Of a stretch of DNA of 64,000 nt, positions 37,253 to 46,529 are shown piece after piece. Source of the stretch: Pestalotiopsis fici W106-1 (taxonomy: Eukaryota > Ascomycota > Sordariomycetes > Amphisphaeriales > Sporocadaceae); contig NW_006917099.1 in the NCBI RefSeq assembly GCF_000516985.1, forward strand, positions 636,685 through 700,684. Reading direction: 5' to 3'. Under the pieces are notes generated by a model. It was not told where the DNA came from and made no database searches. It was given only the letters and a program-made list of their open reading frames with translations. Numbering within the stretch: the stretch's first letter is position 1; every line of letters begins with the position of its first letter. The translations under genes were made by a program, and so were the position numbers.

Positions 37253-37849
37253 AAGCAGCCCAAGTATAAGGCACAGCGAGTATATAATCAGAGGTATTGC
37301 TTGATCACACAGGCACGTGCATAAGATGGATTGGCAATATGCAGTGATTGTGCGCGGTATCAGGTTATAGTGCCAAAAGGGATATTTTGAGTAAAATATT
37401 GCAGTTATTAATCTAGTTACTACATCCGGTTCTTGGGTTTCGGCCAGAATGTGTTTAGTTGAACCGGTAACAGAATCAGTCTCGCAGCCCACCATCGGAT
37501 GAAGGCAACACGGGGCATGCCAGATTGCTACATGCTGTCCTATTGCGTGGCAACAATGAGTTGTATGGCGCCATGACCCTCAGGGTCTCTGGGCCCAGGA
37601 TCCGTTATGCAACAACATGGATTGCGGGAGAGTGTTCCGTCGCAACGTTCAAATCCATCCCTGCCCTCCCATGTAGGTGAGTGGACCTAGATAGACATCC
37701 TTGTGGTGTTGTCGCCTCGGTAAACAGAAAGATAATATAGACACCAAGGGCTGACGGGATTTACTGGCTTGCATCCATTCGAAAAGACGTAAAAAATAGG
37801 TTCAAGACCACTCACAACTCTGAACTCCAACCAAGTCCAGTATTTCGTC
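37253..37849. other. Intergenic, no gene seen
   Basis: About 600 bp between codirectional genes, holding the 3' flank of the permease and the promoter of the methyltransferase. Confidence 0.5.
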
Positions 37850-39292
37850 ATGTCTACCACCCTTGAACTGTTGGCGGAACTGCAACAAGCAGCGCAAAGA
37901 GAAGCCAATGGCGACAAATATGCACACCTCGAGCTACTCAAGGGCGTGCAGAGACTGCAAAATATCGTCACCACACCGGCGGAGAAGATGATGAGGATGC
38001 GATTCCAAGCTTACCAGAACGTGTGCGTGCGCGTGGCTCAAGAAAAGGGCATCTTGCAGACGCTGGCAGCAAAACGCAAGAGCACTGCCCGAGAGCTGAG
38101 TGATGCCACGGGGGCCAAAGAGCTGCTTATAGGTACAGAAAAAAGAAGCCAACTCTTGAGTGGGTTTAAAATAACTAATTCAATGTGTCTCTAGTGAGGA
38201 TAATGAGACTCATCACCATCATCGGGATTGCCGACGAGGTTGGGCCCAGCACATACCAGGCCAACGCGACGACAGACTTTAGTGTCAAGAAGGGCATTCT
38301 TGGCGACGTCAAGTATTAGTATGTGACTTGATAAATCAAATGGCGAGATGAATTTCTAATCAACATTCACTAGCACGGATATCGTTTTGAAGCTCTGCAG
38401 CAACATGGGACCAATCGCCAAGGCTCACGACTTTGATGAAATAGATGTACACACCTTTACATTTGGCAAATCAATGTTTGAGTTTACGGCAGAGAACCCC
38501 GAGTACGGCAAGGCTTTCGACGACTTCATGACAGCTCGCCGCGAGGCTACTTGGGACAGGTGGTTTGACATTTTCCCAGTCAGGGAAAAGGTCAAGTCTA
38601 CCGACATTGGCGATGTCTTCCTGGTTGATGTGGCCGGCGGCCAAGGATATTGGTCGCAGCAGTTTCGCCAAGAGTTCAAAGATTACCCCGGTCGCATCGT
38701 TGTCCAGGTTAGTAAATTGGATCATCTCTTCCTCTATTGGCATGTCTTTTGAGTAGGATTCAAGGACAGCTCTTTTTTTGTTTTCCCCGGGTTCTCTGCT
38801 CTAAAAGCAGTGCCATATTACTCTAGATTTAGTTCCGATGCGAATTGAAGAGAGCAATTACTGACACCCCTCGAATAGGATCAGCCACATGTCATCACCA
38901 AGCTTGACGGTATTGAGACGATGGCTTACGATTTCTTTACGCCACAGCCATTGGTTGGCGCAAAAATCTACTACTTCAAGCAGATCCTCCACAATTGGGA
39001 TGACGAGAAGAGCAGAAGCATCTTGAAGAATACGGCTGCCGCTATGAACAAGGACTCGATTCTGCTCATCAACGATTACGTCCTGCCAGAATCCAACGTC
39101 GGCATTCGCGCAGTCTACATGGATATCGCAATGCTTGTCATGCTTTCGGGGATAGAAAGAACCGAGTCACAGTGGACACAATTGGTGGAGTCAGCAGGTC
39201 TGGTTATTACAAAGATTTGGTACACGGATGAAAAGAAGAATGAAGGGTCGGAAGCCGTTATTGAGATCCGCCTCCCGGAGCATCTGCAATAA
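37850..39292 (+). CDS. SAM-dependent O-methyltransferase (COMT-type)
   Basis: Four exons, 37850-38132, 38195-38318, 38374-38707 and 38879-39292, giving 384 residues with phases 1, 2 and 0. The N-terminal helical part (YQNVCVRVAQEKGILQTLA) is the dimerisation and winged-helix region. VFLVDVAGGQGYWSQQF is SAM motif I (one Gly replaced by Ala). YYFKQILHNWDDEKS carries the general-base histidine of plant and fungal O-methyltransferases, and LLINDYVLPE follows as expected. It methylates a hydroxyl of a small aromatic or polyketide-like substrate in the cytosol. No polyketide synthase is in the window, so the substrate is open. Retained introns would separate motif I from the catalytic His, so splicing is needed. 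Confidence 0.9.
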
Positions 39293-39948
39293 AGAGAAAA
39301 GAGAAGAAAAAAAAGAGGATCTGGACGTCGGATCAAGCTTTGATAACAATCTGACCAGCTCCCGAATGCAGTATAATGAATCCATTATAATACAACACAC
39401 CCGATGCACCCCGATGTCAAGAAATGACTGAATCATCCATTTCAAACACTCGGGCCCATTTGTCATGGTAGGCGAAATGCTTTCTTCGGATGGAGCCGAA
39501 AGCACATGTTCTCAACATAGTGTCAAGAAAAGCTTGGCGGCCCGGGACCTGCCCGTTTAGGTAGTTTCTTATGCATCAGATATTATTGATAGACACCTGT
39601 GAGAACTGCATCGGTCATCCAGATTTCCAATTTGAAAATTACGCATTTAGCTGAATACTTTTATTGGTGGTTGTTTCGCGAATGCAACGCATTTAAGGTT
39701 CTCATCCCGGACAATCTCACAAACATGAGATCGTTCGCCTAATGAAAATGGAACGTGGCCGACACCCGAAGCTTGATCAATGCCAAGCTGAGGAATATAA
39801 TCCAAACCTGGGCCGCTCAAGTTCGTACCAATTGTGGTAAGTCTTCTCAGGGTCGCGAGAGTTCGTACTGCGATTCATCTCAGGCTACTCGACCTGGGCA
39901 AGGAATTTGGAGTCTTACTGCTCGCTGTCGCTCAATTGGATAGCGAGT
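39293..39948. other. Intergenic, no gene seen
   Basis: About 650 bp between the methyltransferase and the esterase on the same strand; nothing specific recognised. Confidence 0.5.
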
Positions 39949-41768
39949 ATGCTGTCAATCAGCAGTCTTTTCCTCGGTGCATTGCTAGCTGGCGTTGCAA
40001 GCTCAGCAGCAAAGCATCCCCGTGCGACGATAGACTCGGGAGAAGTCATTGGTTCGGTCACGAAGCTGCCTTCGAATAAGACATCATACAACTTCTACGG
40101 AATACCGTATGGTGCGAAGCCAGAACGCTTTCGCCCGCCCGAGCAACCCAAGCCATGGACGTCGGCTCGAAATGCCACGACGAAACAGAACATCGCTTGC
40201 TACCAAAACTACATTTACAACGATGCGACGTACGACAATTTGATGACGCTCGTTGTGGGACCAAATACTGCACCCCCGGAAGAGCGAGAAGACTGCCTAA
40301 CTCTCGATGTCTACGCTCCTCCATTTGTCTCTAATGGGACGAAAAAGGCGGTTCTATTTTGGATTTATGGCGGCAGCTATCGTACTGGAGCAAACACCAA
40401 CCCCAACTACGATGGTTCGAGCTTTGCAGGGGATCAAGACGTTATTCTAGTGTCTCCAAATTGTAAGTTTAGTGGGTGGTGTTTTCCATCTAGCGGGTAA
40501 CGCGGGGGATACCCGGCCCACTGGCGGGGTACTCGTTAGCGCTTCCAGCTTATATACCAGCCCGCGGAACCTTGTCCCATCTTCCCTACGCTTCTCTAAT
40601 CTCTCGGAGTATCAAGAAATTAACATGTTTATCAGATCGATTGAACGTTCATGGTTTTCCTGCCAATCCTCAGCTCGAGGATCCAGACCAAAACCTGGGG
40701 TAAGATTACAGGCGCTGCTGACCCAGTGTGGAAGAATCTATAGTAACGTGACTCTCCAGACTGCTTGACTTGCGCCTCGCCCTCGAATGGACTCGGAACA
40801 ATGTTGCATCCTTTGGCGGCGATCCCGAAAAGATTACACTCATCGGTCAAAGCGCTGGTGCTGCCATCGTCGATATGATGGTTTCAGCACCTCCGGATCC
40901 GTTAAACTTCCGCGCGGCCATCATGGAGTCTGGCCAGGCAAGCTACAATGGTGGAGCTGCCATTCCCGGATGGGCATACAGAACTCTTGCCGAGGCCGTT
41001 GGCTGTAATGGAACTGCCACTCAAAAGTACGACTGTATGACGACGGCTTCGGCGAAACGTTTGAAGACCGTATCCGAGAACCGCTCAATCTGGTTTGGTC
41101 CTCCCATCCAGGACGGCGCGACTTGGGCCAAGGCACCACGCCAGAATAGGCTTCACTCGACAAACGAGAGCTCAATCATGGCACGTGTCCCGATACTCAT
41201 TGGTAGCAACGCTGAAGAGGGTGCCATCTACACCACGGGTGTCAAGAGCGCCGTGTCTTTTCTACAAGAGCATTACGGCTTCAGCAAGGCCAAGGCAAAG
41301 GCTCTCTTGGAGTATTACCCGATTGTGCCAGGCAGCCGTATTCAAACACAACAAGATCAGGCCACTGCAGTCATGACTGAATCTTCTTTTGGCTGCCCCG
41401 CAGGCTTTGTGTACAATGACTCCATGTCTGTCGGTATTCCTTCCTGGCGGTACTACTTCAACGCCAGCTTTGCCAACTCGGAGCTCGTCCCAGGTGCATA
41501 CCACGCCTCGGAAATACCACTGGCCTTTGGCACATACCAGCGTGAAAATGCGACGGACTTCCAGGCCAGCCTGTCAAAAGATATGCAGCAAGCATGGAGT
41601 AGGTTTGCAAAGAACCCCTCTGCAGGTCCGGGGTGGCGCCAAGATGCCGTTGCGGTATTTGGAGGGAACGCAAGTCCCGGAGAGACGGACGAAAACCGTC
41701 CAACAATGACCTTGGCGACAACAAGCTGGATGGACCAGAGGTGTGTTCTTTACAAACCGAGCACGTAG
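39949..41768 (+). CDS. Secreted type-B carboxylesterase/lipase
   Basis: Three exons, 39949-40462, 40636-40699 (64 bases) and 40760-41768, giving 528 residues. The signal peptide is SLFLGALLAGVASSAA. FYGIPYGAKPERFRPP, EDCLTLDVYAP and VLFWIYGGSYRTG are the usual N-terminal landmarks, the last with the oxyanion-hole Gly-Gly. The small middle exon supplies YRLNVHGFPANP, which confirms the junctions. IGQSAGAA is the nucleophile elbow with Gln in place of the common Glu. GSNAEEGAIYT is the acid region, and PGAYHASEIPLAFGT contains the catalytic His. The protein hydrolyses carboxylic esters outside the cell; the substrate is unknown. It is the last conserved gene before the broken-gene region. Confidence 0.88.
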
Positions 41769-41856
41769 CTTGCAAATCTGTATATAACAATTTGAATCCA
41801 TATATTAAAGGCTGCTTTCCGTTAATGTCAAGTCCGTTGATTTCAAGTGAAAATGC

Positions 41857-42145
41857 CTAGTACTCAGTAACACCACCTTGACGACCTGGTACCTCCAGAA
41901 TGTAAGCACCATCAAAGTACCTGGAACTTTTGTGCCTCCACGGTGGCAGACATCAGGATAACGCGGAGGTCATCGCGGCTCTTGACGGTATTCTTGAGCA
42001 TTATTAGGAGGATATCAGTCTGCATGCTCGGTTCGTGTACCTCGTCGATGATAATGCACGAATACCCGCTGAAGCTCTGATCATTCTGCGTCTCGATAAG
42101 CAACAGCCCATCCGTAACAAATCTCAGCCTCGTATGCTTGGACAG
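41857..42145 (-). pseudogene. DEAH-box helicase fragment (RecA1 domain, motifs II-III), inverted
   Basis: On the minus strand, SKHTRLRFVTDGLLLIE, the Walker B/DEAH-type box IIIDEVHEPSMQTD, and the motif III segment VILMSATVEAQKFQ are clear superfamily-2 DEAH helicase sequence. After KFQ one extra base (41920) shifts the frame; in the shifted frame YFDGAYILEVPGRQGG continues the domain until TAG at 41859. There is no Walker A motif, no start and no second RecA domain. At its upstream edge (42145/42146) it abuts a plus-strand helicase tail exon, marking an inversion breakpoint. It cannot encode a working helicase by itself. Confidence 0.82.
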
Positions 42146-42295
42146 AATGAGCCCTTCCTTTCCCGCAAGCCAGCTTCGAAGAAGTTCAACGGGCAACCCA
42201 AGCACCCCCAGATACAAGCCCGCCTTGAGGCAGCCCACAAAACAGTGGCCGACACAACAGCCGTCACTTCCTCACTGGCTGGCGTGACGCTGTAA
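42146..42295 (+). pseudogene. Last-exon remnant of a helicase copy (module copy 1)
   Basis: A 150-base segment encodes NEPFLSRKPASKKFNGQ through to SSLAGVTL and a stop. It is the same length as, and about half identical in protein to, the final exon of the helicase gene at 45318-45467 (NEEFMSRDRATKKYNGQ, ending MTQVTI). It starts directly after GGACAG, a splice-acceptor sequence, so the break lies at or near the old intron/exon boundary. The divergence shows an old duplication and not an assembly duplicate. Confidence 0.75.
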
Positions 42296-42340
42296 AGTCA
42301 TCGGCACGGAGGGAACTCCAGCAAATTTTGCACGCATACT

Positions 42341-42350
42341 GGCGGAAGCC
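42341..42350 (+). repeat. Single GGC-GGAA-GCC hairpin, helicase side of copy 1
   Basis: GGCGGAAGCC lies 46 bp after the stop of the helicase tail and on its sense strand. With flanks the stem is TGGC/GCCA and the loop GGAA, a GNRA tetraloop. Confidence 0.6.
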
Positions 42351-42535
42351 AAGCATATACCGACGTGCATCGAGTTAATAATGTGGGCTCTCTGTTTATC
42401 ACCAAAGGTATCAGACATGCTTTTCACATTGAACATGTGGATATTATATGACATTTTAATGTTTTATTTGCAATCCGTAACCGCAGTCCCATCTCTGAAC
42501 TAAAGATTGCCAATAACTTGTCGTGCCAGACACTT

Positions 42536-42660
42536 GGCTTCCGCCAAATCGACATTGCTTGGCTTTCGCCACAATGGCAATACTCGGCTTCCGCCGTATT
42601 GGAATCGCTTGGCTTACATTGAAATGAAAAAGCTTGACTTCCGCCAACTCGCCAGTTTCC
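42536..42660 (-). repeat. 25-bp tandem array of GGC-GNRA-GCC hairpins (copy 1, P2 side)
   Basis: On the + strand the core GGCTTCCGCC or GGCTTTCGCC starts at 42536, 42561 and 42586. Degenerate cores lie at 42611 (GGCTTACATT) and 42636 (GACTTCCGCC). The spacing is exactly 25 bp each time, with 15-bp spacers that differ. Read on the minus strand, the sense of P2, the cores are GGC-GGAA-GCC or GGC-GAAA-GCC, that is a 3-5 bp stem closed by a GNRA tetraloop. The array sits about 90-200 nt after the P2 stop codon, where a 3' UTR would be. Confidence 0.75.
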
Positions 42661-42737
42661 CCTAGTGTCTTCTCGAGTCCATCGAATATTCTTAAATATG
42701 CACTTGGCATATGTTCGTGAATGTGTTCACCGTCCCA

Positions 42738-43327
42738 TTAAGCCTTGTTGGAGGACGGAATGTCCTTCCTTTTTGCTCGAAAAATATGAATGCCATGATT
42801 GCCACGAATTTTGGCTCCGGTTTGAGCCAACCGAATTCGCTTACTGAGACGATCGATGATTTCTTGACCTAAAGGGATGATCTGAGGTGCTCGAGGGAAG
42901 TGTGACTCTCCGAGGTTGCACTCCTCCTTTTCGAGTATCGGATCCCAAGGTGTCTTTGGGTGTCTTCAATATGTCAGCATACTCAAATCGATCGTGTGTT
43001 GTCGGGACCTACGAGGCATCGAAGAGTCTGCGACGACAGAGGTAGATGCACAGATCTTTGTTCCAATCATCAATTGCATTGGCCCAGGCTCTGTCGGCAA
43101 GAATGTAGGCCCTGGAAATCTTGCGATCATCGGGCTGGCTGTCGGCAGTGTGAAAGTCGATGTAGGTAGCAGGTACCCATCTACCCTTTGCATCGACAAA
43201 GTCGTGGATAATTGAATCTAGAATCTTGTCAAGGCGTGCTCTCACCAATGCAGATTGGCCGGCTCTGTGCTCAGGTGGCCCATCGTACTGTGAGATTTGA
43301 GCGTCGTGCTTTATCAACGTATCCTTT
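42738..43327 (-). pseudogene. P family member P2, 5'-truncated
   Basis: Two exons remain: about 43327-43013 and 42963-42738. They encode RAGQSALVRARLDKI, SIIHDFVDAKGRWVPATYIDF, DWNKDLCIYLCRRRLFD, and then SHPKTPWDP and PRAPQIIPLGQE to a TAA at 42740. The intron between them has the same phase-2 position as in P1 and P3. The first exon (TFDKCSPEM region of P1) is missing. Upstream the frame hits a stop and then a 290-bp pyrimidine tract. The surviving part has no stop or frameshift, so truncation is the only visible lesion. Confidence 0.75.
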
Positions 43328-43384
43328 CCGGCCTATATAGTCTATTAATTTAACTGGGCGCAATATAATAATATTTTAAAATAA

Positions 43385-43675
43385 AAATCTTTCTATTTCT
43401 TTTTCTCTTTTTTGATTTTTTCTCTTTTTTTGTTTTTAATTTCTTTTCTTTTAATTTTTTCTTTTTTAATTTCTTTTCTTTTAATTTTTTCTCTTTTAAT
43501 TTTTTCTCTTTCATTTCTCTTTTTTATTTCTTTTGTTTATTTCTTTCTTTTTTATTCCTTTTTTATTTATTTCTTTTTTATTCCTTTTTTATTTATTTCT
43601 TTCTCTTTTTTATTTATTTCTTTCTCTTTTTTCTTTCTTTTTTTTCTTTCTCTTTTTTAAACTTTTTTTTCGCAA
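43385..43675. repeat. Polypyrimidine (T-rich) tract
   Basis: About 290 bases with almost only T and C, made of imperfect repeats of TTTCTTTTTTATT-like units. It lies between the 5'-truncated P2 (-) and the 5'-truncated helicase (+), so both divergent genes lose their first exons at this tract. Origin unknown: simple-sequence expansion at a breakpoint is possible. Confidence 0.85.
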
Positions 43676-43746
43676 TTGTCTTTTAGTCTCTGTTTATGTG
43701 ACCTATATTTTACTTACTCCCAGCGACATCCTTCGTTGGGCTTAAT

Positions 43747-45467
43747 TTGTTGGCATGGTATTCCCTTGGGACACGGCAGGTTGGCGAAAGCCATGAAAAC
43801 CACGCAACCCTCGACAAGCTGTGTGCCAGCCCCGACGTTGTGACAACGGCTGTGAGGATTATTGCCCAGATACACAGTGGCAAGAAGCTTGGCGACATTC
43901 TGGTCTTTATGCCTGGAGAACAAGACATCATCCGTACTTGTGGCATGCTGGCGGCCGAGGTACCCAGCATGGAGACTCTTCCACTGTACGGATCTCTCCC
44001 AAAACAATTGCAGGATCGCATCTACCATAAGTCCAGCAATGGCAAATGCATCGTCAGCACGAATATCGCTGAAACTTCGTTGACTATACCAAATCTGGTT
44101 TTTGTCATCGACTCGGGCCTGGCAAAGGAAATGCTTTGGAATCCGCGTGTACGCATGAATCAACTTCTGCGTGTGCCTATCTCCCGCTTTTCTGCTGATC
44201 AGCGCAAGGGTAGGGCAGGTCGTATCTCTGACGGAGTATGTATCCGCTTGTACACGCAGAGTGCATTTCAGACAGAGTTCCGGCAGTCTACCATGCCCGC
44301 GATACGAAGCTCTAGAATGGAGTCTGAGGTATTGGCTCTGCTTTGCGCCGGCCATCGAAACCTGCTTGGTCTGGACTTTTTAGATTCTCCGGACCCTGAA
44401 AATATTGCCAGCGCCATCCGAGAGCTGCTAGACTTGTGAGTACTACTGATATGGGATAATACTATGAGCTTTGTACTGATACTGGAGTTATACAGGCGCC
44501 TCATTACCGGCAGTGATCAGGTCAATGAGACCGGTCAAGTCATGCTCCCACGCCTTTCGCCCACGGTAGATGGGCGGCTCGCCGTGCAATTTCCTATTGC
44601 ACCAGTGATGTTCAGAGTTTTGGAGTCAGCCGCAAGGCTTGAGTGTCTGGAAGAGATGTGCGCAATAGTCGCTGCATCTAGCCAACAGAACCCCATTTGG
44701 GTGCGCCCTACGGAGTTCGCCGATGCCGCTGACCTGCACGGCCCTGCCCTGTTCGCTCATCCATTGTCGGACCACATCACGAGCCTCAACGCTGTGCAGG
44801 CGTATGCCAAGGCATTCATGGAAAAGAAGGTGGACCTCAACGAATGGTGCCTTGAGAACTTCCTTTCGCGAGCCGCCCTCGACAGTGTTTGCACGCTTCG
44901 CAACCGGCTCATCAAACTTGCCGAGAAGAGATGGCCTGGCTGCATCCCGACAGTCGCAGACGACATTAGTGCTGATGAGTACCATGTTCGCATCAGGAAG
45001 GCCTTGGCCATTGGTCTCTGTACACAATCGGCCGTGAAAAAGATCAAAACAGATCTGCACATGACGGTCAACTACAACAAGGGCGGCATCATATCTGCAG
45101 AGAGCAGCGTCCTTTACCATGGATACGACTTGTCCAGCATGCCAATCAACAGGGCAAGCAATGGTTTTCCGGCCTACCAATGGATTGTCTACGACGAATT
45201 CGTCAGTGTGGCCGGAAAGCCGACGTTTAGTAACGTGACGGTTATTGAACCTGAGTGGGTCTGTGTAAGTTCAACCATCCTCTATTCCATTACAGCATGA
45301 TGCTCATATTATATCAGAATGAAGAGTTCATGTCTCGGGACCGCGCTACCAAGAAGTATAATGGTCAACTCAAGCAGCCCAAGATCCAAGCCAATCTTGC
45401 AGCGGCTCGACAGTCAATGGCCGACACAGCAGCAGCCACAGCATCAATGACGCAAGTCACGATATAG
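43747..45467 (+). pseudogene. DEAH-box RNA helicase, 5'-truncated (RecA2 to C-terminus)
   Basis: Three exons, 43747-44435, 44496-45264 and 45318-45467, stay in one frame (about 535 residues). They contain GDILVFMPGEQDI, ETLPLYGSLPKQLQ, STNIAETSLTIPNLVFVIDSG (motif V) and SADQRKGRAGR with the motif VI QRxGRAGR. The HA2 winged-helix region follows (ESEVLALLCAGHRNLLGLDFLD), then an OB-fold-type C-terminus (SSVLYHGYD, FPAYQWIVYDEF). This is the second half of a Prp22/DHX-type helicase. RecA1 (Walker A, DEAH) is absent upstream, where there is only a pyrimidine tract and no credible ATG. The part that remains is well conserved, with intact introns, so loss may be recent or the 5' part may lie elsewhere. 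The 42146 fragment is a second copy of its last exon. Confidence 0.85.
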
Positions 45468-45573
45468 TATGCTCGATAGGTCCCATGCCCTTTGTAGTCG
45501 TGTGCATTTTGCAATGATCAACACAAGTTCTGACATGGACGCGGAAACTCGGGCAGATGTTGCGATTGTCGCT

Positions 45574-45816
45574 GGCGAAAGCCATGCCGTACCAACACAG
45601 ATCTTTTCAAGCATGGACGCGAAGGAAGTCCAAGATTTGCTGTGGTGCTTTGGGCGAAAGCCTTGATTGACGTAAGTCACGACAATTCCCTGTAGAGGAA
45701 AGTCAAAGGTGGATATGTCTCTCTGTGTTGTTTACGAGAAAGATCACTGTCGCAGGCGCAAGCCTTGCATCTTGTTTTATGGCGAAAGCCATGAAATTCT
45801 TGTACGGGCGCAAGCT
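45574..45816 (+). repeat. GGC-GNRA-GCC hairpin array (copy 2, helicase side)
   Basis: Cores on the + strand, the sense of the helicase: GGCGAAAGCC at 45574, 45653 and 45781; GGCGCAAGCC at 45755; GGCGCAAGCT at 45807. The last three are exactly 26 bp apart. The earlier gaps (79 and 102 bp) are close to 3 and 4 periods. The longest stem is ATGGC/GCCAT around 45781. Loops are GAAA or GCAA. The array begins 107 nt after the helicase stop codon. Confidence 0.75.
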
Positions 45817-46274
45817 CTGCATCTTCATTATTGATTTTAGAATTCCTTCGATTAAGGTTTTGAGCTACCGAGAGCGTTATGCCTCTTCACCCGAAAGGGT
45901 AGACAAATACCAAACATCGTTTCTTGAGTGTTCGTCTTGCGACTTGAATGATTATTAAGTGTTCATAAGTAGACCGAGACCTATATGCCAGCTCGCGGGT
46001 GTCAAAGAGTGCTGAACGATGCTGGCTGGTACGGTTGACCATCGTGAGCTTCGTCTCCCCTTACGAGGAAAGACTTGAAAAGCTTGCTATGGTTCCCACA
46101 GGCCAATTAACTTGGGTCACTGTCATGTATCGTGAAGATCATGCAAATTCTTCAGATACAGTCCACCAAACCTGGAGCAGACGATGATCGCAGAAACTCG
46201 ATTAACATTTATCTATCAAACCATTTCTGAAGCGCTTGTATTGATAATTACGGAGTACTTTAGATACGTTGCAT

Positions 46275-46454
46275 GGCTTGCGCCCGTACAAAAGTCGCAT
46301 GGCTTTCGCCATAGACGAGATACATGGCTTGCGTCCATAAGCTTTCTGGGCCCATGCCTCTTTTTCTTGCCTCTGATACGAAGTCAAGAGACTGCGCATG
46401 GCCCAACGTCTGACTCCTTGTAATCCCTTCTCCATTCTTTGCAAGGCTTGCGCC
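46275..46454 (-). repeat. GGC-GNRA-GCC hairpin array (copy 2, P3 side)
   Basis: On the minus strand, the sense of P3, the cores are GGCGCAAGCC (46454-46445), GGACGCAAGCC (46336-46326), GGCGAAAGCC (46310-46301) and GGCGCAAGCC (46284-46275). The last three are spaced 25 and 26 bp and are each followed by ATG on that strand. GTACGGGCGCAAGC is shared with 45802-45815 on the opposite strand, so the two arms form an inverted pair. The array lies 76-255 nt beyond the P3 stop. Confidence 0.75.
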
Positions 46455-46529
46455 ATCAGCAGTGCCTCTCTTTCTCTTTAATTTGCTGCGGCGGGTGCAG
46501 AACCGTTTACGAATAGAGATTCGTCGTCG

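Noticed and set aside
42536..46454. CRISPR-like repeat/spacer pattern
   Set aside because: Core is only 10 bp, units decay, the genome is eukaryotic and no cas-like gene is present; an RNA hairpin array explains strand bias and loop type better.
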